A program made the translations under genes and the position numbers. From contig NZ_JBMERQ010000001.1 of NCBI RefSeq assembly GCF_048820895.1, positions 186,001 through 250,000 on the forward strand: a DNA stretch of 64,000 nucleotides. The letters run 5' to 3'. Positions 41,946-50,632 of this stretch are shown in pieces. The DNA comes from Cribrihabitans_A neustonicus. Lineage in GTDB: Bacteria > Pseudomonadota > Alphaproteobacteria > Rhodobacterales > Rhodobacteraceae. Under the pieces are notes generated by a model that made no database searches, had not been told where the DNA came from, and saw only the letters and a program-made list of their open reading frames with translations. Numbering within the stretch: the stretch's first letter is position 1; each line of letters opens with the position of its first letter.

Positions 41946-42883
41946 AGCCGGGCCAGCCGTTCTGTCAGCAGCGCAAAGAACCCGTCCGCGTCGGCATCGC
42001 CTATGAACAGCGCATTGGGCGCGCGGTCCGTCACGCCCCACCAGTCGGCAACGGTCATGCCGAGGGTCAGCTGGGAACTGGTTTCGATTTCCACGTTGAT
42101 ATGGCGGCCGCTGAACAGCTCGGGCCGGATCAGATAGGCGATGGTGCAGGGATCATGCAGCGGCCCGCCGGCGCTGCCGTACTTGGCGACGTCGAAACGC
42201 TCGAAGAAGTCGAGCATGTCGGCGGTGAAATTGCCGACGCGGGTGCCAAGCGCCCGGATCGCCGCTACGCGCTCGCGGGTGGCCAGCACCTTGTGGGTCA
42301 CGTCGAGCGGCATCACGGTCAGCGGCACCCCGGATTTGAACACGGTCTCGGCCGCTTCCGGGTCGACGTAGATGTTGAACTCCGCGGCCGGCGTGATGTT
42401 GCCGACCTCGAAATAGGCGCCGCCCATCATCACAATCTCCTGCATCCGCCCGATGATGTCCGGGGCGCGGTTGAAGGCGGCGGCAATGTTGGTCAGCGGG
42501 CCGATCGGGCAGAGGGTGACGCTGCCGACAGGCTCGGCGCGCAGCGTGTCGATGATGAAGTCAACGCCATGCCCGTCGGCCAGCGGCATCGCGGGCTCCC
42601 AGAGCTCCGGCCCGTCAAGCCCGGTCTTGCCATGCACATGCTCGGCGGTGACCAGCGGGCGTGCCAGAGGCGCCTTGCAGCCTGCGAAGACCTTCACGTC
42701 CGTGCGCCCCGCGGCCTCGAGCACCAGCCGCGCGTTGATCGTGGTGCGCTCCAGCGGCACGTTGCCAGCAACGCAGGTGATGCCGAGAAGGTCGATCTCC
42801 TCCGGGCTTGCCAGCGCCAGCAGGATGGCGACGGCGTCGTCCTGGCCGGGGTCGGTGTCGATGATGATCTTGCGTGGGCTCAT
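41942..42883 (-). CDS. Inosine-uridine preferring nucleoside hydrolase family protein
   Basis: 313 residues. Calcium-binding DTDPGQDDA near residue 9, CPIGPLTNIA near 125 and FNIYVDPEAAE near 168 mark the IUNH family, which cleaves ribonucleosides to base and ribose. Translationally coupled to the GNAT gene downstream. Upstream lies the 73-bp tandem repeat region. Confidence 0.92.
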   Translation of the reverse strand: MSPRKIIIDTDPGQDDAVAILLALASPEEIDLLGITCVAGNVPLERTTINARLVLEAAGRTDVKVFAGCKAPLARPLVTAEHVHGKTGLDGPELWEPAMPLADGHGVDFIIDTLRAEPVGSVTLCPIGPLTNIAAAFNRAPDIIGRMQEIVMMGGAYFEVGNITPAAEFNIYVDPEAAETVFKSGVPLTVMPLDVTHKVLATRERVAAIRALGTRVGNFTADMLDFFERFDVAKYGSAGGPLHDPCTIAYLIRPELFSGRHINVEIETSSQLTLGMTVADWWGVTDRAPNALFIGDADADGFFALLTERLARL

Positions 42884-43195
42884 GGTGTTAATCCGGCTGC
42901 TCGTGCGCCGGACAGTCGCAGCCGGGAGCGCGAATGTCCAGCCGCAGCGCGCTGGGGCAGCGGCGGGTTTTTGAGTATTTAGGGAAAGATGAAGGGGCAG
43001 GCGCTGAACCGAAACGCCGGTTTGCGGCGCGCGCGGCGGGTTTTGAGTATTTGAGCAAAGAAAAAGGGGCAGGGAGGGAGCCGGGGCGGCGGTGCTGCGC
43101 CGCTGCGGCCGGGTTTTTCGAGTATTTGGGGCAAGATGACGGGGACCGGCCGTGCGGGGCGCCTCGGCGTTTTGGGACGGAAAGGGGAGAGCGCC
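42884..43195. other. Intergenic region between the nucleoside hydrolase and mazG genes
   Basis: 312 bp without a gene; the frames through it merely read the 73-bp repeats (FEYLGKDEG-like shadow peptides). Both flanking genes are on the minus strand, so the region ends the mazG transcript and starts the hydrolase one. Confidence 0.6.
42965..43183. repeat. Three tandem 73-bp repeat units
   Basis: Units begin at 42965, 43038 and 43111, exactly 73 bp apart. Each starts GGGTTTT(T)-GAGTATTT, followed by an A/G-rich stretch like AAAGATGAAGGGGC, then a variable GC-rich segment of about 36 bp. The AT-rich half is well conserved and the GC-rich half is not. Confidence 0.72.
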
Positions 43196-44011
43196 TCAGC
43201 GGCGCTCGTCTGCCTTCACCGCGTCCCAGAGCGCGTCCATCTCGGCGAGGTCGCTGTCCTTCGGGGTCTTGCCGCGGGCGGCGAGCCTGGCCTCCACGCC
43301 CTCGAAGCGGCGGGTGAACTTGGCGTTGGCGCGGCGCAGCGCCGCTTCCGGCTCGACGCCGAGGTGGCGGCCGAGGTTGGCCATCACGAAGAGGAGATCG
43401 CCAAACTCCTCCTCCACCTTGTCGTGGGTGAGCGTGTCGCGCGCCTCCACCAGCTCGGCGCATTCCTCGCATATCTTGGCGATCACGTTGTCCGCCGAGG
43501 GCCAGTCGAAGCCGACGCGGGCGGCGCGCCTTTGCAGCTTGTAGGCGCGCAGGAGCGCGGGCAGCCCGAGGGCAACGCCGTCAAGCGTGCCTTGCTGCGC
43601 CTGGCCTGCGCGCTCGGCCGCCTTGATCGCTTCCCAGTCATGACTCTGCTGTTCGGCGGACTTGTCCCGGCTTTCCGTGCCGAAGACATGCGGGTGGCGG
43701 GAGACCATCTTGTCCGACATGGTGCGCACCACGTCCTGGAAGGTGAAATGCCCGGCCTCCGCCGCCATCTGCGCGTGAAAGACCGACTGGAACAGCAGAT
43801 CGCCGAGCTCGCCCTTCAGCTCGTCCCAGGCCTCCCGCTCGATTGCGTCGGCAACTTCATAGGCTTCTTCAATGGTATAGGGCGCGATGCTGGCGAAATC
43901 CTGCTCCACGTCCCAGGGGCAGCCATTGTCCGGATCGCGCAGCCGCCGCATGATCTCCAATAGCCGTTCGATGCCCGCGGTTTCGTCGTGGATCAGGTCT
44001 GTTTCTTGCAT
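43196..44011 (-). CDS. mazG: Nucleoside triphosphate pyrophosphohydrolase MazG
   Basis: 271 residues with two MazG domains. The first has CPWDVEQDFASIAPYTIEEAYEVADAI and ELGDLLFQSVFHA; the second has EECAELVEARD and EEEFGDLLFVMANLGRHLGV. The EExxE/ExxD metal sites are present in both. It hydrolyses NTPs, including aberrant ones and ppGpp-related pools. It is divergent from the M20 gene. Confidence 0.95.
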   Translation of the reverse strand: MQETDLIHDETAGIERLLEIMRRLRDPDNGCPWDVEQDFASIAPYTIEEAYEVADAIEREAWDELKGELGDLLFQSVFHAQMAAEAGHFTFQDVVRTMSDKMVSRHPHVFGTESRDKSAEQQSHDWEAIKAAERAGQAQQGTLDGVALGLPALLRAYKLQRRAARVGFDWPSADNVIAKICEECAELVEARDTLTHDKVEEEFGDLLFVMANLGRHLGVEPEAALRRANAKFTRRFEGVEARLAARGKTPKDSDLAEMDALWDAVKADERR

Positions 44012-44073
44012 TGCGGCCCTGCCTGCTTCGGTGTCACATGCATCATCGCGAGTCTTGAACAGGAGTCCAGCCC

Positions 44074-45237
44074 ATGCCGGTCGTGAACCGAATTGCCGAT
44101 TATGCCGAAGAGATGAAGGCCTGGCGGCGGCATCTGCACCAGATCCCCGAGCTGGCGCTGGAGCTGCCCAAGACCGCCGCCTTCGTCGCCGAGCGGCTGC
44201 GCGAATTCGGTGTCGACGAGCTGCACGAGGGGATTGCGACCTCCGGCATGGTGGCGATCATCAACGGGCAGGGAGAGGGGCCGACCATCGGGCTGCGCGC
44301 CGACATGGATGCGCTGCCGATGAGCGAGGCGACTGGCGTCGAGTATGCCTCGCAGCACGAGGGCAGGATGCACGCCTGCGGCCACGACGGCCACACCACC
44401 ATGCTCCTGGGCGCCGCCAAGTACCTGGCCGAGACGCGCAACTTCAAGGGCCGCGCGGCGCTGATCTTCCAGCCCGCCGAAGAGGCCATCGGCGGCGCGC
44501 GCATCATGGTCGAGGAAGGCATCATGGAGCGCTTCGGCATCGGCGAGGTCTACGCGCTGCACAACGCGCCGGGCATGGCCGAGGGCAGCTTCCTCACCAC
44601 GCCGGGGGCGCTGATGGCGGCGGTCGATACCTTTCACATCCATATCCAGGGCAAGGGCGGCCACGGCGCCATGCCACATGAGACCCGCGATCCGGTGATG
44701 GCGGCCTGCGGCATGGCGCAGGCGATCCAGACCATCGTCAGCCGCAACCACCACACGCTGGAGGACCTGGTGGTCTCGGTCACCCAGATCCACACCGGCA
44801 CCGTCGACAACGTGATCCCCGACACCGCCTACATCAACGGCACCGTGCGCACCTTCAACCCGCAGGTGCAGCAAATGGTGATGCGCCGGATGAAGGAGAT
44901 CGTCGCGGGGCAGGCAGCGAGCTACGGCGTCGAGGCGGAGCTGGACTACGAGGTTGGCTACCCGGCGACCATCAACGATGCGGGCAAGACCTCCTTTGCG
45001 GTGGAGGTCGCGCGCGAGATCGCGGGTGAGGCCAATGTGGAGCCCGAGGGCGGCCGCGAGATGGGGGCGGAGGATTTCGCCTACATGCTAGAGGCGCGCC
45101 CCGGGGCCTACCTGTTCCTCGGCCAGGGCGAAAGCGCCGGGCTGCACCATCCGAAATACGACTTCAACGACGCGATTGCGCCGGTCGGGGCGTCCTTCTT
45201 TGCCCGGCTGGTGGAGCGCGCGCAGCCGACGGGCTGA
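44074..45237 (+). CDS. M20 family amidohydrolase (hippurate hydrolase/IAA-amino acid hydrolase type)
   Basis: 387 residues. Metal motif MHACGHDGHTTMLLGAAKYL near 98, QPAEE near 134, dimerisation-domain GGHGAMPHE near 193 and a late AEDFAYMLE near 330. These enzymes cleave N-acyl or N-aroyl amino acids. AGGAG precedes ATG 44074. The two ureohydrolases that follow suggest a role in amino acid or guanidino-compound catabolism, but the 157-bp gap with a hairpin means co-transcription is uncertain. Confidence 0.9.
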   Translation: MPVVNRIADYAEEMKAWRRHLHQIPELALELPKTAAFVAERLREFGVDELHEGIATSGMVAIINGQGEGPTIGLRADMDALPMSEATGVEYASQHEGRMHACGHDGHTTMLLGAAKYLAETRNFKGRAALIFQPAEEAIGGARIMVEEGIMERFGIGEVYALHNAPGMAEGSFLTTPGALMAAVDTFHIHIQGKGGHGAMPHETRDPVMAACGMAQAIQTIVSRNHHTLEDLVVSVTQIHTGTVDNVIPDTAYINGTVRTFNPQVQQMVMRRMKEIVAGQAASYGVEAELDYEVGYPATINDAGKTSFAVEVAREIAGEANVEPEGGREMGAEDFAYMLEARPGAYLFLGQGESAGLHHPKYDFNDAIAPVGASFFARLVERAQPTG

Positions 45238-45248
45238 GCCCCCGCAGA

Positions 45249-45282
45249 CGCCCGGGCCGGCGCCACTGCCGGGGCCCGGGCG
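45249..45282. terminator. Strong stem-loop after the M20 gene
   Basis: CGCCCGGGCC (45249-45258) pairs with GGCCCGGGCG (45273-45282), 10 bp, with an inner GGC/GCC pairing. It lacks a T run, so factor-dependent ending or processing is likely. Confidence 0.45.
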
Positions 45283-45394
45283 TGGCGGCCACAGGCGCGC
45301 CCGATGCAAGCGGTGGGAGAGGTGACAAGCTGCCCTGCGCCGGCTATTCGAAATCTGAAGCATCATCCAATAACACAACAGGGGCGGACGCCGC

Positions 45395-46363
45395 ATGGCA
45401 CTGGAAGACGCCAAGACCCAGGTCGATCAGGCCTTTACCCGCGAAGACCTCAAGGGTCTGAGCTTTGAGAACACCTTCGGGGGCGCGGCCTCCTTTGCGC
45501 GCCGCCGCTACACCAAGGATCTGTCTGCCGCTGATATCGCGGTGACCGGCGTGCCCTTCGACCAGGCGGTGACCAACCGCCCCGGCACGCGGCTCGGTCC
45601 GCGCGCGATCCGCGAGGCCTCGCTGCTGCAGAGCCCGGATGCGCCCTATGGCTGGGGCTATGACCCCTTGAGCGAGCTGGCAATTGCCGATTACGGCGAC
45701 CTCGCCTTTGACTACGCCGATATTCCAGCCTTCCCGGAGGCGCTCACCGAGCATATCCGCGGTATTCTGAAGAGTGACACGGCGTCGGTCACGCTGGGCG
45801 GCGATCACTACATCAGCTTCCCGATCCTGAAGGCCTATGCCGAGAAATACGGGCCGATCTCGCTGGTGCAGTTCGATGCCCATACCGACACCTGGGCGGA
45901 TGACGATTTCACCCGCGTCGATCACGGCACCATGTTCTACAAGGCGGTGAAATCGGGGATCGTCGATCCGAAGACCTCGGTTCAGGTGGGCATCCGCACC
46001 ACCAACGAGGACACGCTGGGCGTTACCGTGATCGACGCGCCGGAGGTGCATGAGATCGGCGCGGCCGAGACCGCGCAGCGCATCCGCGGGATTGTCGGGG
46101 ACCGTCCGGCCTACCTCACCTTCGATATCGATTGCCTCGACCCGGCCTTTGCGCCAGGCACCGGCACGCCGGTCTGGGGCGGGCTGACCTCGGCGCAGGC
46201 GGCGCGGATCCTGCGTGATCTGGCCGGGCTCGACTTTAAGGGCGGCGATGTGGTCGAGGTCTCGCCCCCCTTCGACACGACCGGCGCCACCGCGATTGCC
46301 GGCGCCCATGTGGCGATGAGCATCATCTGCCTGCTGGGCTGGAACATGAGACACGATGACTGA
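45395..46363 (+). CDS. Agmatinase-like ureohydrolase 1
   Basis: 322 residues. The binuclear manganese motifs are intact: GGDHYIS near 135, DAHTDTW near 161 and DIDCLDPAFAPGTGTPVWGG near 244. The family hydrolyses agmatine, guanidinobutyrate or related guanidino compounds to urea. ATG 45395 follows AGGGGC. Its end overlaps the next ureohydrolase by eight bases. The two paralogs differ enough to suggest different substrates. Confidence 0.88.
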   Translation: MALEDAKTQVDQAFTREDLKGLSFENTFGGAASFARRRYTKDLSAADIAVTGVPFDQAVTNRPGTRLGPRAIREASLLQSPDAPYGWGYDPLSELAIADYGDLAFDYADIPAFPEALTEHIRGILKSDTASVTLGGDHYISFPILKAYAEKYGPISLVQFDAHTDTWADDDFTRVDHGTMFYKAVKSGIVDPKTSVQVGIRTTNEDTLGVTVIDAPEVHEIGAAETAQRIRGIVGDRPAYLTFDIDCLDPAFAPGTGTPVWGGLTSAQAARILRDLAGLDFKGGDVVEVSPPFDTTGATAIAGAHVAMSIICLLGWNMRHDD

Positions 46364-47303
46364 ATTCAACCAGCCGATCAGCGGCAACGACCTGGCGCGG
46401 TTCTCCGGCCCGAACACCTTCATGCGGCTGCCGCAGGCGATGTCGCTCGAAGGACTGGACGTGGCGGTGCTGGGCATTCCGATGGATATCGGCACCTCCT
46501 GGCGCTCGGGCACGCGCTTCGGCCCCAAGCAGATCCGCGCCGAGAGCGCGATGCTCAGGCCCTACAACATGGCCTCGGGGGCGGCGCCCTTCGACAGCCT
46601 GAACGTGGCCGATATCGGCGATCTGGCGATCAACACCTTCTCGCTGAAGGACTCGCTGCGCATTATCGAGGAGAGCTACGACGCCATCCTCGAAGGCGAT
46701 GCGGTCCCGATGGCGATGGGCGGCGATCACTCGATCACCCTGCCGATCCTGCGCGCGATTGCCCGCAAGTACGGCCCCGTGGCGCTGGTGCATGTGGACG
46801 CCCATGCCGACGTCAACGACGAGATGTTCGGAGAGAAGGAGACCCACGGCACCGTCTTCCGCCGCGCCTATGAGGAGGGGCTGATCGTCCCCGACAAGAC
46901 CTACCAGATCGGCATCCGCGGCACCGGCTATGCTGCCACCGACTTCACCGAGGCGCAGGGCTGGGGCTTCCAGCACTTCCCGGTGCAGGAACTGTGGAAC
47001 CGCTCGCTCAGCGGCATGGGTGCGGAAATTCGCCGCGATATCGGCAATAGGCCGGTCTATGTGACCTATGATATCGATAGTCTCGACCCGGCCTTTGCGC
47101 CGGGAACCGGCACGCCGGAGATCGGCGGGCTGACCACGCCGCAGGCGCTGGAGCTGATCCGGGCGCTCCGGGGGGTGAACATCGTGGGTTGTGACCTGGT
47201 CGAGGTCTCGCCGCCCTACGATCCCTCGGGCAACACCGCCCTGGTGGCGGCCAATCTGCTCTACGAGCTGCTGTGCGTGCTGCCGGGGGTGAAGACACGA
47301 TAA
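46356..47303 (+). CDS. Agmatinase-like ureohydrolase 2
   Basis: 315 residues. GGDHSITLPILRA near 122, DAHADVNDE near 148 and DIDSLDPAFAPGTGTPEIGGLT near 239 carry all metal ligands. Substrate may be agmatine, guanidinobutyrate or another guanidino acid. It starts inside the preceding gene (overlap 46356-46363), so the pair is translationally coupled. No putrescine-forming partner (such as arginine decarboxylase) is visible in the window. Confidence 0.88.
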   Translation: MTEFNQPISGNDLARFSGPNTFMRLPQAMSLEGLDVAVLGIPMDIGTSWRSGTRFGPKQIRAESAMLRPYNMASGAAPFDSLNVADIGDLAINTFSLKDSLRIIEESYDAILEGDAVPMAMGGDHSITLPILRAIARKYGPVALVHVDAHADVNDEMFGEKETHGTVFRRAYEEGLIVPDKTYQIGIRGTGYAATDFTEAQGWGFQHFPVQELWNRSLSGMGAEIRRDIGNRPVYVTYDIDSLDPAFAPGTGTPEIGGLTTPQALELIRALRGVNIVGCDLVEVSPPYDPSGNTALVAANLLYELLCVLPGVKTR

Positions 47304-47372
47304 GCGGGAAAGCCGCCCGGGCAGGGGGCTGCGCCTGCGCAGGGAGGAGGCAAGGGTGACCTTGAGACGGCA

Positions 47373-47813
47373 ATGGGGCGGCTGATGCTGCTGGCCTGGC
47401 TGCTGGTGGCGGCCTTGGTAGTGGGTCTTGGCTTCGTGCGGCTTGCGCCGAGCGATCCGCTGGATTGGAACACCCAGCCCGAATTCAGCGAGGACAAGGA
47501 GTTCCGCGGCGGCGTGTTCCGGGTGGTGCGCACCGGGCCGGACGGGCTGGAGCGGTTCCACCGCATTGCTGCTTCGGCGCCGCGCACCAGCGTGCTGGCG
47601 GGCGGCCCGCAGGACGGCATGGCGACCTATATCACCCGCACCCAGGTGCTGGGGCTGCCCGATTACACCACCGCGAGACAGGACGGCGACCTCTTGAAGG
47701 TCTACGCCCGGCTGCGCTTCGGCCGCTCGGACCTCGGCACCAACAAGGCGCGCATCAACCGCTGGCTGGACCGGATGGAGCGCGCTGAGGCCCAGGCGGG
47801 CGCGCCGGACTGA
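47373..47813 (+). CDS. DUF1499 family protein
   Basis: 146 residues with one N-terminal membrane anchor (LMLLAWLLVAALVVGLGFV) and a DUF1499-type body (ATYITRTQVLGLPDYTTARQDGDLLKVYARLRFGRSDLGTNKARINRWL). Function unknown. It starts 70 bp after the ureohydrolase pair on the same strand and may be read through from it. Confidence 0.82.
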   Translation: MGRLMLLAWLLVAALVVGLGFVRLAPSDPLDWNTQPEFSEDKEFRGGVFRVVRTGPDGLERFHRIAASAPRTSVLAGGPQDGMATYITRTQVLGLPDYTTARQDGDLLKVYARLRFGRSDLGTNKARINRWLDRMERAEAQAGAPD

Positions 47814-47922
47814 TCCCCGGGTATCAGGGCTGGCCGGCCCGGTTCCGCCGCAGATGAACCATCTGGGGGAAGGGCGGGGGCTCCCGCCCGCTTCAAGGCA
47901 TTTCGATGAAATTCCCTGCGCC

Positions 47923-47954
47923 GTTGGGCCGGGCGCCGCGCCAAAGGCGCGGCG
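47923..47954. repeat. REP-like palindrome, copy C
   Basis: GTTGGGCCGGG leads into stem CGCCGCGCC/GGCGCGGCG (47934-47942 with 47946-47954, loop AAA). It shares the core of copies A and B and lies between convergent genes. Confidence 0.55.
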
Positions 47955-48027
47955 GAACGCCGCTAGCTACAAAGCGGCCTGGCGGCCTGCGGCGGGGGGC
48001 GCTGTATGGCCGTACCGGCCGGATAGG

Positions 48028-48396
48028 TCAGAGCGGCGCCAGAACCTGCGGCGCGTTGACGGTCTGCGGCAGCGCCAGTGACGCCGACAGGCAGCTGTCG
48101 CGCACCTCGCGCCACATCGGCACGTTAAGCGACATCTGGCACTGGGCAAGGAATTGGCGCCCGTCCACCGACAGGCAGCGGGTTTCACCGAGCTCTACCC
48201 GGGCGCCGGTCTTGTCGGTGCAGTAGCAATCGACGGTCTTGCGGCCCTGCGCGGTCACATCGGCTCCCGCGCTGCCCGCGCACGCCAGCAGCGCCGCGGT
48301 CAGGAGAGCGGCGGCAGGGCGGGCTCCGCCCCCGCGGCCCGCCGTCCGCCGCAGGGGCGAAAGCAGGCGCGGAAGATGGGCACTGGCATGTTGCAT
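48028..48396 (-). CDS. Secreted Cys-containing hypothetical protein
   Basis: 122 residues. A basic N terminus, hydrophobic LLTAALLACAGSAGA and a likely cleavage near residue 45 are followed by a short mature domain with several Cys (DCYCTDKTG, RCLSVDG, QCQMSL, SCLSA), probably disulfide-bonded in the periplasm. Not recognised beyond that. The signal peptide may start at a later Met-like codon; the annotated start is the only ATG with a signal-length leader. It is divergent from prfA. Confidence 0.65.
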   Translation of the reverse strand: MQHASAHLPRLLSPLRRTAGRGGGARPAAALLTAALLACAGSAGADVTAQGRKTVDCYCTDKTGARVELGETRCLSVDGRQFLAQCQMSLNVPMWREVRDSCLSASLALPQTVNAPQVLAPL

Positions 48397-48453
48397 GGCA
48401 CTAGCATATCACAGGACTGCATATCGCCAAACTTGCAACGGATAAGCCAACGC

Positions 48454-49503
48454 ATGGTTCCCGAAGAACGCCTCGAACAGATCCTGCAGCGGTTTCAGTA
48501 CCTGGAAGCCGCAATGGCGGATGGTGCCGGGGATTTCGCAGCCCTTGCGCGGGAATATGCCGAGCTGCGCCCGGTGGCCGAACAGATCACCGCCTACCGC
48601 CGCCTCTGCGCCGATATCGAGGACGCGAAGGCGATGCTTGGCGATCCCGATATGAAGGCCCTCGCCGAGGAGGAGATCCCGGCGCTGAAGGCGGCCCTCC
48701 CGGTAGCCGAACACGCGCTGCAGCTCGCGCTGCTGCCGCGGGACGAGGCCGACAGCCGCCCGGCGATGCTGGAGATCCGCCCCGGCACGGGCGGCGACGA
48801 GGCCGCATTGTTTGCCGCCGACCTCCTGCGCATGTACCAGCGCTATGCCGAGACCCAAGGCTGGTCCTTCGGCATCATCGAGGAGCAGGCGACCGAGCTC
48901 GGCGGCATCAAGGAGGTGGTCGCCCATATCAAGGGCAATAACGTCTTTGCCCGGCTGAAGTATGAATCCGGCGTCCACCGGGTGCAGCGCGTGCCCGCGA
49001 CCGAAAGCGGCGGCCGCATCCATACCTCGGCCGCCACCGTCGCGGTGCTGCCCGAGGCCGAGGACGTCGACATCCAGATCGACCCGAACGATCTGCGCAT
49101 CGACACCATGCGCGCCTCGGGTGCCGGCGGGCAGCACGTGAACACCACCGACTCGGCGGTGCGCATCACCCATATTCCTTCGGGCATTGTCGTCACTTCG
49201 TCCGAGAAGTCCCAGCACCGCAACCGCGAGATCGCGATGCAGGTGCTGAAGACCCGGCTCTACGACCTGGAACGCCAGCGCATCGACAGCGAACGCTCCG
49301 CCAGCCGGGCCAGCCAGGTCGGCAGCGGCGACCGCTCGGAACGGATCCGCACCTACAACTTCCCGCAAGGCCGGATGACCGACCACCGCATCAACCTCAC
49401 GCTCTACAAGCTGGAGCAGGTGATGGGCGGCGAGCTGGACGAGATCATCGACGCGCTGACCGCCGACCACCAGGCGCGGCTGCTGGCCGAGATGGGCCAA
49501 TGA
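48454..49503 (+). CDS. prfA: Peptide chain release factor 1
   Basis: 349 residues. GAGGQHVN (GGQ near 226) is the catalytic loop, and the anticodon-like recognition region and RIRTYNFPQGRMTDHRINLTL follow the RF1 pattern. It ends translation at UAA and UAG. The start MVPEERLEQI at 48454 follows the secreted-protein divergent gap. Its stop overlaps prmC (ATGA at 49500-49503), the enzyme that methylates the GGQ glutamine. Confidence 0.96.
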   Translation: MVPEERLEQILQRFQYLEAAMADGAGDFAALAREYAELRPVAEQITAYRRLCADIEDAKAMLGDPDMKALAEEEIPALKAALPVAEHALQLALLPRDEADSRPAMLEIRPGTGGDEAALFAADLLRMYQRYAETQGWSFGIIEEQATELGGIKEVVAHIKGNNVFARLKYESGVHRVQRVPATESGGRIHTSAATVAVLPEAEDVDIQIDPNDLRIDTMRASGAGGQHVNTTDSAVRITHIPSGIVVTSSEKSQHRNREIAMQVLKTRLYDLERQRIDSERSASRASQVGSGDRSERIRTYNFPQGRMTDHRINLTLYKLEQVMGGELDEIIDALTADHQARLLAEMGQ

Positions 49504-50420
49504 ACGGGCCCGCGACCGCCGCCCAGGCCATGGCCGCCGCCGCCGCCCGCCTGCGTGCCGCCGGCGTGCCGGACCCGGCCCGCGACGCCCGCGTGCTGCT
49601 CGCCCATGCCGCCCGCATCGAGGCGAGCCGCGTCACCTTGATCGCGCCCGAGGATCTGGCTCCCGAGGTGGCTGAGCGCTACGAGCAGCTGATTTCTTTG
49701 CGCGCGGTGCGCGTCCCGGTCTCGCATCTGATCGGCGAGCGCGAATTCTACGGCCGCCGCTTCAAGGTCTCCCGCGAGGTGCTGGACCCGCGCCCCGAGA
49801 CAGAAACCCTGATCGAGGCGGCGCTGGCCGAGCCTTATAGCCGGGTTCTGGACCTCGGGCTTGGCTCCGGCTGCATCCTGGTCACTTTGCTCGCGGAGCG
49901 GGCGGAGTCCACCGGCCTCGGCGTCGACCTGAGCGAGGCCGCATGCCTGCAGGCCAGCGCCAACGCGGTGATGCACCGGGTCGCCGAGCGCGCCGATATC
50001 TGCCTGTCGGACTGGTTCGAACAGGTCACCGGAAAATTCGACCTCATCGTCTCGAACCCGCCCTACATCGCGCTAGATGAAATGGCGGAGCTGTCGGAGG
50101 AGGTGCGCGGCCACGAGCCGGACATGGCGCTGACCGATGGCGGTGACGGGCTGGGCGCCTACCGGCAGATCGCCGCGGGGCTCTCCCGCCATCTGGCACC
50201 GGGGGGGCGGGTGCTGTTGGAAATCGGCCCCGCGCAGGGCGCGGCGGTGAGTGATCTGCTGCGCGCAGCAGGGCTGGCCGGCATCGCGGTGCTGCCCGAT
50301 CTTGACGGCCGCGACCGCGTGGTGCGGGCGCATCTGGCCGCAAGCGGCGGCCGTGGCGGCGATGGCGGCGAAGAGAGCCGGGATTCCAGAGGCAAATCCG
50401 GGGATTCCGACGCAAACTGA
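49500..50420 (+). CDS. prmC: Release factor glutamine methyltransferase PrmC
   Basis: 306 residues. Rossmann SAM motif VLDLGLGSGCILVTLLAE near 115-132 and catalytic NPPYIAL near 186. It methylates the Gln of the RF1/RF2 GGQ motif. Overlap with prfA by four bases ensures coupled synthesis. The last 25 residues (Gly/Asp/Ser-rich, ending DSDAN) are longer than usual and probably disordered. Confidence 0.95.
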   Translation: MNGPATAAQAMAAAAARLRAAGVPDPARDARVLLAHAARIEASRVTLIAPEDLAPEVAERYEQLISLRAVRVPVSHLIGEREFYGRRFKVSREVLDPRPETETLIEAALAEPYSRVLDLGLGSGCILVTLLAERAESTGLGVDLSEAACLQASANAVMHRVAERADICLSDWFEQVTGKFDLIVSNPPYIALDEMAELSEEVRGHEPDMALTDGGDGLGAYRQIAAGLSRHLAPGGRVLLEIGPAQGAAVSDLLRAAGLAGIAVLPDLDGRDRVVRAHLAASGGRGGDGGEESRDSRGKSGDSDAN

Positions 50421-50632
50421 CGCGAAATTTTGCGTTTTAGAAAGAAAAATCATGGAAAACCGCATTGTGCCTCTTGTGCGGGGCTTCGTAAAATGGTTAC
50501 TCGGAGGGGCCGCACGAAGAGAGAGCTCTGCAGCCTCCCGGCGGCACCAAGCCCAAATAAAGTCGATGATCCGGCGCTGAGGCGCGCAGATTTGGGTCTA
50601 CGGCGCATGAAACCAAGGCTGACGTTAGTTAG
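50421..50632 (+). other. Leader region of the DUF4167 gene
   Basis: 212 bp of lower-GC DNA. It contains a 42-codon frame (ATG 50452 to 50580, MENRIVPLVRGFVKWLLGG...) without a good ribosome site, and several potential stems (CGCATTGTG/..., GAGAGAGCTCTGC). It may be a long 5' leader or small-protein region; no known RNA family recognised. Confidence 0.4.

Noticed and set aside
42934..43317. 127-residue plus-strand ORF with three FEYL units (FEYLGKDEG, FEYLSKEKG, FEYLGQDDG)
   Set aside because: The peptide repeat is only the translation of the 73-bp intergenic DNA repeat, runs into the mazG antisense strand and lacks a ribosome site.
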